Below, piece after piece: positions 38,957 to 47,242 of a stretch of DNA of 64,000 nt; the first letter of the stretch is position 1, and each line of letters starts with the position of its first letter. The position numbers and the translations under genes were made by a program. The stretch covers positions 558,001 to 622,000 of the forward strand of contig NZ_LDCP01000002.1 of NCBI RefSeq assembly GCF_001021555.1. The letters are read 5' to 3'. The notes beneath the pieces were generated by a model. The model ran no database searches and was not told the DNA's origin. It saw nothing but the letters and a program-made list of their open reading frames with translations. The DNA comes from Aurantiacibacter marinus. GTDB lineage: Bacteria; Pseudomonadota; Alphaproteobacteria; Sphingomonadales; Sphingomonadaceae.

Positions 38957-38985
38957 CATATACGGAGGTGACCCTCTGCTGACAA
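38957..38985 (-). promoter_or_regulatory. Sigma70-type promoter of the S10 operon
   Basis: Minus-strand TTGTCA (38985-38980) and TATATG (38962-38957) with a 17-base spacer. It lies downstream of the tuf terminator and about 145 bases before rpsJ; the transcript would start near 38950. No competing element of equal quality was seen in this spacer. Confidence 0.65.
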
Positions 38986-39062
38986 CCCCCGAATTCGGCC
39001 TTTTCGGCTTTGTTCGCGATAAGGTGCCTTTGAATATGCGTCAGACAGAAACTCTGCCTTCA

Positions 39063-39104
39063 TAAAAAGGGCCCGGCACTCGCGTGAGTACCGGGCCACT
39101 TTTT
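39063..39104 (-). terminator. Intrinsic terminator after tuf
   Basis: Minus-strand GGCCCGGUACUC and GAGUGCCGGGCC form a 12-pair stem (one wobble) with ACGC loop, followed by CUUUUUAU. A matching A/T tract on the other side makes it potentially bidirectional. It separates the str operon from the S10 operon. Confidence 0.92.
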
Positions 39105-39136
39105 GCAGTCCGCTGCGCCGGTATGGCGCGGCAGAC

Positions 39137-40327
39137 CTACTTGGTGATCTTCGAAACCACGCCCGAACCAACGGTACGGCCGCCTTCGCGGATAGCGAAA
39201 CGCAGACCTTCGTCCATGGCGATCGGTGCAATCAGCTTCACGCCGATCGAAACGTTGTCGCCTGGCATAACCATCTCGGTGCCCTCTGGGAGAACAACTT
39301 CACCGGTTACGTCGGTAGTGCGGAAGTAGAACTGTGGACGGTAGTTGGCGAAGAATGGCGTGTGACGGCCGCCTTCGTCCTTCGACAGCACATAGACCTC
39401 GGCATCGAAGTCTGTGTGCGGGTTCACATGGCCTGGCTTGGCCAGAACCTGTCCACGCTCCACGTCATCACGGCCAACGCCGCGGATCAGTGCACCGATG
39501 TTGTCGCCTGCCTGACCCGAATCGAGCAGCTTGCGGAACATTTCAACGCCGGTCACGGTCGTCTTCGAAGTGTCCTTGATACCGACGATTTCAACTTCGT
39601 CGCCAACATTCACGATGCCGGTTTCAACACGGCCGGTAACAACCGTACCGCGACCCGAGATCGAGAACACGTCTTCGATAGGCATCAGGAAAGGCTGATC
39701 AACCGGACGCTCTGGCTGCGGGATGAACTCGTCAACCGCATTCATAAGCGCAATGATCGATTCCTTGCCGATGGCATCGTCACGGCCTTCAAGAGCGGCC
39801 AAAGCCGAACCCTTGATGATCGGAATGTTATCACCGTCGAAATCGTAGCTGGACAGCAGTTCACGAACTTCCAGTTCGACCAGCTCGAGGATTTCCTCGT
39901 CGTCGACCTGATCAACCTTGTTCATGTAAACCACCAGAGCCGGAACACCGACCTGACGCGAAAGCAGGATGTGCTCGCGGGTCTGCGGCATGGGGCCGTC
40001 AGCAGCGTTCACAACCAGAATAGCGCCATCCATCTGGGCAGCACCGGTGATCATGTTCTTCACATAATCGGCGTGACCCGGGCAATCGACGTGCGCATAG
40101 TGACGGGCACCAGTTTCGTACTCAACGTGAGCAGTCGAAATGGTGATACCGCGTTCGCGCTCTTCAGGAGCCTTGTCGATGTTTGCGAAATCAACAGCAG
40201 CACCGCCGTGGACTTCAGCCATCACCTTCGTGATCGCTGCAGTCAGCGTAGTCTTGCCGTGGTCAACGTGACCAATGGTGCCGACGTTACAGTGCGGCTT
40301 GTTCCGCTGAAATTTTTCCTTCGCCAT
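39137..40327 (-). CDS. tuf: Elongation factor Tu
   Basis: GTPase that brings aminoacyl-tRNA to the ribosome, 396 residues. G1 [10 protein letters not shown], switch [26 protein letters not shown] and SAL (GSALAALEG) motifs are intact. Domain 2 [20 protein letters not shown] and domain 3 [20 protein letters not shown] follow. It is the last gene of the rpsL-rpsG-fusA-tuf str operon and is closed by a strong terminator. A second tuf copy, common in proteobacteria, is not in this window. Confidence 0.99.
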   Translation of the reverse strand: MAKEKFQRNKPHCNVGTIGHVDHGKTTLTAAITKVMAEVHGGAAVDFANIDKAPEERERGITISTAHVEYETGARHYAHVDCPGHADYVKNMITGAAQMDGAILVVNAADGPMPQTREHILLSRQVGVPALVVYMNKVDQVDDEEILELVELEVRELLSSYDFDGDNIPIIKGSALAALEGRDDAIGKESIIALMNAVDEFIPQPERPVDQPFLMPIEDVFSISGRGTVVTGRVETGIVNVGDEVEIVGIKDTSKTTVTGVEMFRKLLDSGQAGDNIGALIRGVGRDDVERGQVLAKPGHVNPHTDFDAEVYVLSKDEGGRHTPFFANYRPQFYFRTTDVTGEVVLPEGTEMVMPGDNVSIGVKLIAPIAMDEGLRFAIREGGRTVGSGVVSKITK

Positions 40328-40423
40328 TTTCTCTTATTAACCTCTGTCTAAAATTGAAAGTTGTGCGGGGAGAGAGAGACGGCACCCGCGAAACAGGCGC
40401 CGCCCCTAGCTGTATCGCTCGCC

Positions 40424-42517
40424 TTAGGCAAGCTTCTCCTTGACCTCTTGTGCCACGCTGGCCGGAACTTCGTCATAGTGGCTGAACTGCATCGAGTATT
40501 GAGCGCGGCCCTGACTGAAGGATCGGAGCTCGTTCACGTAGCCGAACATGTTGGCCAGCGGCACGAACGCTTCGACCGCTGTGGCGATACCGCGCGTGTC
40601 GGTGCCTTGGATCTGGCCACGACGCGAGTTGAGATCGCCAATAACATCACCGAGATAATCCTCGGGGGTAACGACTTCAACCTTCATGACTGGCTCAAGC
40701 AGTTTGATGCCGGACCTTTCGGCCACTTCGCGCATGGCACCGCGTCCACAGATTTCGAAAGCGATCGCGCTAGAGTCGACGTCATGGTATTTGCCGTCAA
40801 GCAGCTCGATTGTGAAGTCGATGATCGGGAAGCCGATCAGGTAACCGCTTGCAGCCTGGTCACGCATACCCTTTTCGATCGCCGGGATGAATTCCTTCGG
40901 AATGTTCCCGCCCTTGACGCTGTCATCGAAGACGATGCCCTGGCCGCGTTCCCCGGGGCTCACGCGAACCTTGGCTTCACCAAATTGACCAGAACCACCC
41001 GATTGTTTCTTGTGGGTATAGGTCACTTCCACCTGACGGCCGAGCGATTCGCGATACGCCACCTGCGGCGCACCAACGTTGGCTTCGACCTTGAATTCGC
41101 GTTTCATACGATCAACCAGAATGTCGAGGTGAAGCTCGCCCATGCCCTTGATGATCGTCTGGCCCGATTCGTGGTCGGTCGAAACGCGGAACGAGGGATC
41201 CTCGGCAGCAAGACGATTGAGCGCGACGCCCATCTTTTCCTGGTCAGCCTTGGTCTTCGGCTCCACCGAGAGCTCGATCACAGGCTCTGGGAATTCCATA
41301 CGCTCCAGAATGATCGGGTGCGCCGGGTCACACAGCGTGTCACCCGTGGTGGTTTCCTTCAGACCTGCAATCGCAACGATATCGCCGGCAAATGCCTCTT
41401 CGATGTCTTCACGGTTATTGGAGTGCATCAGCAACATGCGGCCGATCTTTTCCTTCTTGTCCTTCACCGAGTTCAGAACGCCGCCCTTGGAGAGCGTGCC
41501 CGAATAGATGCGGGTGAAGGTGAGCGAACCGACAAACGGATCGTTCATGATTTTGAAGGCCAGCGCAGAGAACGGGGCGTCATCGCGTGATGGACGAACC
41601 TCTTCCTTGTCGCTGTCCGGCAGGACGCCCTTGATCGACTCAACGTCGGTCGGAGCAGGCATGTAATCGACCACGGCATCAAGCAAAGGCTGCACGCCCT
41701 TGTTTTTGAAGGCAGAGCCACAAAGCACAGGCACGAACGCCTGGTCCATGGTGCCCTTGCGGATCAAACGCTTGAGTGTAGCTACGTCGGGCTCATTGCC
41801 CTCGAGGTAAGCTTCCATTGCCTCGTCATCTTGTTCGACGACGAGCTCGATCATCAGCTCACGGTATTCTGCAGCCTTGTCAGCCATGTCTTCGGGAACA
41901 TCGATGTAGGAGAAATCGGCACCAAGACCGTCATTTTCCCACACGATACCGCGGTTGTTCACGAGATCGACCACGCCGCGCAGATCGCCTTCGATACCGA
42001 TCGGGAGATACAACACGAGCGGCTTTGCGCCGAGGCGGTCGATGATTGACTGAACACAGTAGTAGAAATCGGCACCGGTGCGGTCCAACTTGTTGATGAA
42101 GCACATACGCGGAACTTTATACTTGTCCGCCTGGCGCCATACGGTTTCGGACTGCGGCTCAACGCCGGCAACGCCGTCAAAAACCGCGACCGCGCCATCG
42201 AGCACGCGCAAGGAACGTTCAACTTCAATGGTGAAGTCGACGTGGCCCGGCGTATCGATGATGTTGATGCGGTGCTTTGGACCCTTGCCATCTTCGGCGG
42301 ACCAGAATGTGGTCGTCGCGGCAGACGTGATGGTAATCCCGCGCTCCTGCTCCTGTTCCATCCAGTCCATCGTCGCGGCACCATCGTGCACTTCGCCGAT
42401 TTTGTAGGATTTGCCAGTGTAATACAGAATACGCTCTGTCGTAGTGGTCTTGCCGGCATCGATGTGAGCCATGATGCCGATGTTGCGATAACGCTCCAGC
42501 GGATAGTCGCGGGCCAT
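40424..42517 (-). CDS. fusA: Elongation factor G
   Basis: Translocation GTPase, 697 residues. The G domain has [56 protein letters not shown] and NKLD. Domain II holds the [20 protein letters not shown] stretch and domain [22 protein letters not shown]. All GTPase motifs are intact. It sits 114 bases after rpsG and 96 bases before tuf. Confidence 0.99.
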   Translation of the reverse strand: MARDYPLERYRNIGIMAHIDAGKTTTTERILYYTGKSYKIGEVHDGAATMDWMEQEQERGITITSAATTTFWSAEDGKGPKHRINIIDTPGHVDFTIEVERSLRVLDGAVAVFDGVAGVEPQSETVWRQADKYKVPRMCFINKLDRTGADFYYCVQSIIDRLGAKPLVLYLPIGIEGDLRGVVDLVNNRGIVWENDGLGADFSYIDVPEDMADKAAEYRELMIELVVEQDDEAMEAYLEGNEPDVATLKRLIRKGTMDQAFVPVLCGSAFKNKGVQPLLDAVVDYMPAPTDVESIKGVLPDSDKEEVRPSRDDAPFSALAFKIMNDPFVGSLTFTRIYSGTLSKGGVLNSVKDKKEKIGRMLLMHSNNREDIEEAFAGDIVAIAGLKETTTGDTLCDPAHPIILERMEFPEPVIELSVEPKTKADQEKMGVALNRLAAEDPSFRVSTDHESGQTIIKGMGELHLDILVDRMKREFKVEANVGAPQVAYRESLGRQVEVTYTHKKQSGGSGQFGEAKVRVSPGERGQGIVFDDSVKGGNIPKEFIPAIEKGMRDQAASGYLIGFPIIDFTIELLDGKYHDVDSSAIAFEICGRGAMREVAERSGIKLLEPVMKVEVVTPEDYLGDVIGDLNSRRGQIQGTDTRGIATAVEAFVPLANMFGYVNELRSFSQGRAQYSMQFSHYDEVPASVAQEVKEKLA

Positions 42518-42586
42518 GTGGAATTCCTCGTAAGGTTCGGGATGCGAGAATGTGCTCGCGCCCTATGTAGTGACTTTAAGTGACCA

Positions 42587-42622
42587 CTTGAAGACCGGGA
42601 CACCCTGCCCCGGTCTTTCAAG
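42587..42622 (-). repeat. Stable hairpin between rpsG and fusA
   Basis: CTTG plus AAGACCGGG (42587-42599) pairs with CCCGGTCTT plus CAAG (42609-42622) with one bulged base, 13 pairs in all. No uridine tract follows on the minus strand, so termination is unlikely. It may protect or process the mRNA between the two genes. Confidence 0.5.
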
Positions 42623-42631
42623 CAGAACGTC

Positions 42632-43102
42632 TTACCAGCGGTAGTGGCTGAACGCGCGGTTGGCATCCGCCATGCGGTGCGTATCTTCACGCTTTTTCAC
42701 AGCATTGCCGCGGTTGTTGGCCGCATCCATCAGCTCACCCGAAAGACGGGCGCTCATGGTGGTTTCTGCACGGCCGCGAGCAGCAGCGATCAACCAGCGA
42801 ATGGCGAGCGCCTGAGCACGTTCGGGGCGAACTTCGACAGGCACCTGATAGGTGGCACCACCAACACGGCGGCTGCGAACTTCGACCTGCGGCTTCACAT
42901 TATCGAGAGCGGTGTGAAACAGCTCAACCGGATTGGCCTTGGCCTTGGCTTCGACTGTATCCAGTGCGGTGTAGACGATGCCTTCAGCAACAGCCTTCTT
43001 ACCGTCGAGCATGAGGTTGTTCATGAACTTCGACAGGATCTGATCACCAAACTTGGGATCGGGCAGAATGATCCGCTTTTCGGGACGACGACGACGTGAC
43101 AT
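42632..43102 (-). CDS. rpsG: 30S ribosomal protein S7
   Basis: Primary binder of the 16S 3' domain, 156 residues from 43102. The longer frame upstream reads through an inverted repeat and is rejected. [60 protein letters not shown] and the C-terminal [20 protein letters not shown] are conserved. S7 is the str operon repressor in E. coli; here the rpsL-rpsG spacer carries an unusual long inverted repeat. Confidence 0.98.
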   Translation of the reverse strand: MSRRRRPEKRIILPDPKFGDQILSKFMNNLMLDGKKAVAEGIVYTALDTVEAKAKANPVELFHTALDNVKPQVEVRSRRVGGATYQVPVEVRPERAQALAIRWLIAAARGRAETTMSARLSGELMDAANNRGNAVKKREDTHRMADANRAFSHYRW

Positions 43103-43132
43103 AATTCGTAACTCCTTCGGAGTGGGGCGGTG

Positions 43133-43208
43133 CCAGCCCTCTCCCCCTCCCAGCCACCCGATACCGTATCGGATAATCATCGGGTGGCTGGGAGGGGGAG
43201 AGGGCTGG
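43133..43208. repeat. Perfect inverted repeat with 30-bp arms between rpsL and rpsG
   Basis: The arm at 43133-43162 (starting CCAGCCCTCTCCCCCTCCCA) is the exact reverse complement of 43179-43208. A 16-base loop separates them. A shorter 15-base palindrome, CCGATACCGTATCGG, spans the end of the left arm and part of the loop (43159-43173) and could compete with it. The complement ends sharply at both outer edges, and no target-site duplication is apparent by eye. It looks like a small palindromic element or a very stable regulatory hairpin, 31 bases upstream of the rpsG start. Confidence 0.9.
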
Positions 43209-43293
43209 AACCGCAAGGGAGGGACGGATGTCCCGACCGCACCCAACAAATAACTCCCCGCCGCAAGCGCCATGCTCACGGCGAACAAAAACC

Positions 43294-43665
43294 TTATTTC
43301 GGGCGCTTGGCGCCGTACTTCGAACGGGACTGGCGGCGATCTTTCACACCCTGCGTGTCGAGCACGCCGCGCAGCACGTGATAACGCACACCGGGAAGGT
43401 CGCGTACACGGCCGCCGCGGATCAGCACCACGGAGTGTTCCTGCAGATTGTGGCCTTCACCCGGAATATAGGCGATGACTTCGCGCTGGTTGGTCAGACG
43501 GATCTTCGCAACCTTACGCAGTGCCGAGTTCGGCTTTTTCGGGGTCGTCGTGTAGACGCGCGTGCAAACGCCGCGCTTCTGCGGGCTGGATTCCATCGCC
43601 GCAGACTTGCTCTTCTTGACGATGGGACTGCGGCCCTTGCGGACCAGCTGGTTAATAGTCGGCAT
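43294..43665 (-). CDS. rpsL: 30S ribosomal protein S12
   Basis: Decoding-centre protein, 123 residues from the ATG at 43665; the upstream frame runs through repeat DNA and is rejected. [20 protein letters not shown], the [20 protein letters not shown] segment (with Lys residues where streptomycin resistance mutations occur in other bacteria) and [20 protein letters not shown] are conserved and wild type in appearance. It is first in the str operon. Confidence 0.98.
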   Translation of the reverse strand: MPTINQLVRKGRSPIVKKSKSAAMESSPQKRGVCTRVYTTTPKKPNSALRKVAKIRLTNQREVIAYIPGEGHNLQEHSVVLIRGGRVRDLPGVRYHVLRGVLDTQGVKDRRQSRSKYGAKRPK

Positions 43666-43706
43666 TCGTTTCTCTTCACCTGATTTAGGAAGCACCCACA
43701 TCAACC

Positions 43707-43796
43707 CCGTTCGTGCTGAGCTTGTCGAAGCACTGCCCTTTTCAAGGCAAGGCCGAAACAAGGAAAACAACCCTTCGACAAGCTCAGGGCGAACGG
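43707..43796. repeat. Inverted pair of dispersed REP-like repeats upstream of rpsL
   Basis: CCGTTCG..CTGAGCTTGTCGAAG at 43707-43730 and its near-complement CTTCGACAAGCTCAG..CGAACGG at 43773-43796 match at 22 of 24 positions. Repeats of this sequence type (TTCGACAAGCTCAG) are, to my knowledge, common between genes in sphingomonads and some other proteobacteria. In the antisense frame they give the spurious peptide pattern LSLSKG/ELVEG often seen in bad gene calls. Copy number in this genome cannot be judged from one window. Confidence 0.75.
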
Positions 43797-43874
43797 AAGA
43801 AGGTGTGGAGACCTCCAAATGAGTGGCACCAAAGGCACCGGATGGATTGTTTGAAAGGTCCGTGCAAATAAAGC

Positions 43875-43888
43875 CCGTTCGTCCTGAG
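43875..43888 (+). repeat. Truncated third copy of the REP-like repeat
   Basis: CCGTTCGTCCTGAG matches the first 14 bases of the repeat type at 43707 (one base different) and then diverges. It lies between two copies of the 12-base direct repeat CAAAGGCACCGG (43830-43841 and 43964-43975). This points to repeated rearrangement of the rpsL leader region. No gene was found from 43666 to 44165; besides these repeats it holds a GGCGGTA/TACCGCC hairpin (43996-44013) and a terminator. Confidence 0.5.
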
Positions 43889-44016
43889 GCTGCCAGAGGA
43901 CATTGCCTCCAACCCGCCGGACGCGGACAATTGCACGAGCCTGAAACACTCCACCCGAACGCACAAAGGCACCGGGTTACTTTGGCGGCTGCCCCGGCGG
44001 TATCGCTACCGCCCCA

Positions 44017-44050
44017 ATAGAAAAGAGCCCCTCACTAATGCGAGGAGCCC
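44017..44050 (-). terminator. Probable terminator between the GHKL ATPase gene and rpsL
   Basis: Minus-strand GGCUCCUCGC pairs with GUGAGGGGCU around AUUA (three wobble pairs), followed by CUUUUC. It lies about 115 bases past the stop of the GHKL ATPase gene and would keep its transcript from entering the str operon. Confidence 0.65.
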
Positions 44051-44165
44051 CGGGACATGACCGGCAATGTTCAGCTCTATCTGACCATGGCCGCTGGTTA
44101 GAGCATGCCTTGGATGAGGGCGCACTTAATTGGATTTGGTGTGGGGGTCAAGTGATCGCTATCTA

Positions 44166-46136
44166 CTACTCGTATTTGTTTCTCTGGCGCTCACTGCTGG
44201 CCTCTGGCTCATTCAAAGCCTCAATCAACTCTGAAAGAACTATCAAATCGCAAAGTTTCGCCCCATTTTCTAAATCGGTCAAAGTATGGGTAACTCCATG
44301 GAACTGTCGCTGATCTGCATTCTCAGGTATCAATAAAGAGGTAATGCCATAACGCTCAGAATAAAGGCTTCCGGTTTGCCAACAAACGCAAAGATCGACA
44401 TCATTCACATTTTTGTCATGCGTATCGAAGTCCTCGACAAGCCCATCCAATGAAAATTTGTATTCTAAAATGCGAGGTGGTGTGACCTTCCCACTGAGCG
44501 CCTCAGATAGTTCCAATGTCACTCCCAACGGATTTGAGGCCTCATCATAGACATAAAGTTCGCTGGGCAAGTCAAAAGCAATTTTTACTAAGCCATCATA
44601 TGTAAAACGTTCGTTTGTGGACATAATTTGAAGCCCACGCACCACTCCGCCAGCGATAAGTTGATTGAAAAGTGCAATTACGTCCTGCTCGCGCGTTGGC
44701 TCTGAGGTCACAGATACCCGCTCGGTAGGAGCAAAGAAATGTTCGCTCTCAAGCTTAAGAGGCAAATTACCTTCATGCGCGAGCATTCTCTCCTTCCACT
44801 CACTAACTTTTAATTCCCGCACCAAATCTGGAGCAACTCCAGTGTTCGCCTTTAGCTGAGAACGCAGTTTCGCAAGTATGCTATCCGTTATTTTCTTCGC
44901 AACCGATTTTGAAAAATCTGCCAATTCTCGATGAAAACCCTTTCGGCCCATGTCTGGAGAATAATTGTCGAAATGAACCAAAAAATGGATTTGATTTTGG
45001 CGGCCGATGTTGCGGTCCAATGGGATTACGAGCGGCTCTCCCTGAGGCATACGGTTTGCGGCAAGCTGTATCCCCGCATGAAGAACTTTGTAATTGCTCC
45101 TAATGCCCAAGCTTTTATTAAATTTTGTCCAAAGTTTAGCGGTGTATCCAAATTCTACAGAAATAGTCGGAACGTATCTTTCTAATACCTCTCGTTCCTC
45201 CTCAGCTAGATCAGCACCCATAATTTGCGCGATTTCATCTGCTGACCAGGTGTCCCAGAGAAAATCCAATTGACGAAATTTATCCGGAAGTGCTCGACCC
45301 GGACCAAACTTTTCAAATAGTCTCCGTGCTTCCGCATCGACATCCCGTATTCTCGCGATCTTCCCACCTTGCTTATGAAGCCACAAGTAAGCGACACTGT
45401 CGGGCTCGATCGAGGTTTCGCCATTTTCGCTTCTAACTACGATTTTGGTCTTTATGGAGTCATCTTCCACAACAGAACCTAGGCCAGTTTTTATGGCCAA
45501 AATGTTTGCCCACTTCTCAGCGTCGTCGGCCATCACCCAGCTCAGCTTTCTAGGGTGAGTGGAGTCATCAAATCTGACTGTTATCGATACGCCACGCTCA
45601 AAGTTACTGAACTCAGGATCGGCAGACTGGCCGTCGGAGGGTTCAATCCTTGGATTTGCCGCCGCACCCATTTCATAGAGCCAATTTCTAGCTCCTCGGA
45701 TCCGACCGGCGGCCGCAAATCCAGGTGTCTTGGTTTCAATCCTCATGTAATTGAATCCGTACGCTACATACGTCGCGCCAACGCCTTTGTGGCCCCTTGT
45801 GTTTCCCGACTTGAAAGAGAAATTAGGAGCTAAAAATTGCTGGAATTTTTGCTCATCGAGACCAATTCCGTTGTCTGATACTGTCAGCGAATTATTCACA
45901 ATATCTATTAGAATAGACACAGTCGGAACATAATTTGCTTTGTTGCCATCGCTCGCCTCGAGAGCCCGCCTGGCCTCCACGGCATCGAGTGCGTTTTGGA
46001 TTAACTCGGAGAATGGATCATACCAACCGACATATGAACTCAGGATGTTAGTAATCTCGCGCTTTAGCGCCGCAAGTGCGGCCTCGTTCACGTGGGTATT
46101 CTTAAATTCCAGAGGATCGAATGGGACGAAGGTCAT
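44166..46136 (-). CDS. Lone GHKL (HSP90-like) ATPase, possible defence protein
   Basis: A 656-residue protein with an N-terminal GHKL ATPase: N-box ELIQNALDA (Glu44, Asn48), G1 box DNGIGL (88-93) and G2 box GHKGVGATY (115-123), spaced as in HSP90, MutL and MORC ATPases. A long middle region follows with no motif I recognise. The C-terminal domain contains ILEYK (556-560) followed by NDVDLCVCW. This hydrophobic-E-x-K pattern with a following strand could mark a PD-(D/E)XK-type nuclease fold, but that is an inference. The gene is visibly AT-richer than the ribosomal genes beside it and has no partner gene, signs of recent acquisition. Orphan proteins of this layout occur among anti-phage candidates. 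No signal peptide or membrane segment. Confidence 0.75.
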   Translation of the reverse strand: MTFVPFDPLEFKNTHVNEAALAALKREITNILSSYVGWYDPFSELIQNALDAVEARRALEASDGNKANYVPTVSILIDIVNNSLTVSDNGIGLDEQKFQQFLAPNFSFKSGNTRGHKGVGATYVAYGFNYMRIETKTPGFAAAGRIRGARNWLYEMGAAANPRIEPSDGQSADPEFSNFERGVSITVRFDDSTHPRKLSWVMADDAEKWANILAIKTGLGSVVEDDSIKTKIVVRSENGETSIEPDSVAYLWLHKQGGKIARIRDVDAEARRLFEKFGPGRALPDKFRQLDFLWDTWSADEIAQIMGADLAEEEREVLERYVPTISVEFGYTAKLWTKFNKSLGIRSNYKVLHAGIQLAANRMPQGEPLVIPLDRNIGRQNQIHFLVHFDNYSPDMGRKGFHRELADFSKSVAKKITDSILAKLRSQLKANTGVAPDLVRELKVSEWKERMLAHEGNLPLKLESEHFFAPTERVSVTSEPTREQDVIALFNQLIAGGVVRGLQIMSTNERFTYDGLVKIAFDLPSELYVYDEASNPLGVTLELSEALSGKVTPPRILEYKFSLDGLVEDFDTHDKNVNDVDLCVCWQTGSLYSERYGITSLLIPENADQRQFHGVTHTLTDLENGAKLCDLIVLSELIEALNEPEASSERQRNKYE

Positions 46137-46392
46137 CGCGTGTGAGAACTTTCATAGATAGGGGATTTGTCTTTCGACTACGCGCAACAGACTCACAAAG
46201 AAACTGTTTTCAAGTGAACGTGCATGGCAGCTTTGGCAAAGCGGCTGTCCAACTTGCATTGCGCGCAACAGCTTTTGGTAACGGCAAAAATCACTGAGCA
46301 GAAAAGGGGAAAACAGAACGGGAGTTTCGAGATTTCCCTAATTTTGAGGTTATCACTTTCCTACACCCTCACCCCCATGCTCCCCATCCCGC

Positions 46393-47154
46393 ATGAGCAA
46401 TCACCACACCAACACCCGCGCTATCGCCAGCCCCCTCTCTGAAACAGCGCCCGAGGACCGTCTCACCGATCCCGAAATCTCCGCGCACCCCCAGACACCT
46501 CGCCGCGAGGACCCGGCGGTGCGGGCCCGGGCGCGGGCCACCAGCTACGTCACCGCGCCCGCCGCCTCGCCCCTCCCCGAGGATGATCCGTTGCTGGACT
46601 TCACCCCCGTCCCGCACACCAATCCGCGCAAGAACTCCATCACGCCTGATCGCCAGCGCCGCTTTATCGCGCATCTGGCCGCCACCGGCATCGTCAAACA
46701 GGCCGCCAGGCACATCGGCGCTTCGCTGGAGGCTTTGTACAAGCTGCGCCAGCGGCCCGGTGCAGAGGGCTTTCGTGCTGCGTGGGAGGCGGCGGTTGAT
46801 TGCGGCATTGCGCGGCTGGAGGATTGCGCGCTCCAGCGGGCGATAGAGGGGGAGGAGCGGCTGGTCGTCTCCTCCGGCAAGCTGCTCGGCACGGAGCGGC
46901 GGCATAACGAGGCGCTGGTGATGTTCCTCCTGCGCCAGCGCCGCGCAGACCGTTACGGCGCGCAGGTGCTGCCCGGCCACCCGCTGTACGAACGCATCCG
47001 CGCAGAGGTGCTGGCAGAGCACCGCTCCGCCATGCGCCAGAGCAAGGACGAAGTGCTCGCCAGCCTCAATGCCAAGCTCGACCTGATGCGCGAACGCAAG
47101 GCGCAAGCGCAGCGCCTCCTGTCAGAGGGCGGGCTGGAACCGGCGGGAAAGTAG
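46393..47154 (+). CDS. HTH protein of unknown role (terminase-small-subunit-like/sphingomonad family)
   Basis: A 253-residue protein with a disordered Pro/Ala/Arg-rich N-terminus (1-80). A helix-turn-helix-like region follows, RQRRFIAHLAATGIVKQAAR then HIGASLEALYKLRQR, where the tri-helical pattern fits DNA binding. Next is EAAVDCGIARLEDCALQRAI and a helical C-terminal half rich in Arg, Glu and Leu. Similar proteins occur in sphingomonads with annotations such as terminase small subunit or plain hypothetical. No phage gene is adjacent, so a regulatory role is equally possible. It is divergent from the GHKL ATPase gene and may or may not be part of the same insertion; its high G+C argues against it. 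Confidence 0.65.
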   Translation: MSNHHTNTRAIASPLSETAPEDRLTDPEISAHPQTPRREDPAVRARARATSYVTAPAASPLPEDDPLLDFTPVPHTNPRKNSITPDRQRRFIAHLAATGIVKQAARHIGASLEALYKLRQRPGAEGFRAAWEAAVDCGIARLEDCALQRAIEGEERLVVSSGKLLGTERRHNEALVMFLLRQRRADRYGAQVLPGHPLYERIRAEVLAEHRSAMRQSKDEVLASLNAKLDLMRERKAQAQRLLSEGGLEPAGK

Positions 47155-47185
47155 CGGCAAGAGCAGCAACGCATGGGGACCAACG

Positions 47186-47213
47186 GAAAAAGGGCGGAGT
47201 TGCCCCCGCCCTT
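47186..47213 (-). terminator. Terminator of the PPC-repeat protein gene
   Basis: Minus-strand AAGGGCGG pairs with CCGCCCUU, followed by UUUCC. It lies 30 bases past the stop of the minus-strand gene and between two convergent genes, so it may serve both. Confidence 0.75.
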
Positions 47214-47242
47214 CTCATGTGGTTCTTGAAAGGTGCGTCCGG

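Noticed and set aside
39362-41590. Two long plus-strand ORFs opposite tuf and fusA
   Set aside because: Both are antisense shadows of highly biased translation-factor genes.
43666-43818. N-terminal extension of rpsL to 43818
   Set aside because: The extra 51 residues are the translation of REP-like repeats ([14 protein letters not shown] patterns); S12 starts at MPTINQ.
46224-46442. 72-codon ORF in the spacer before the HTH gene
   Set aside because: No family features, overlaps the start of the HTH gene in another frame and changes composition half-way.
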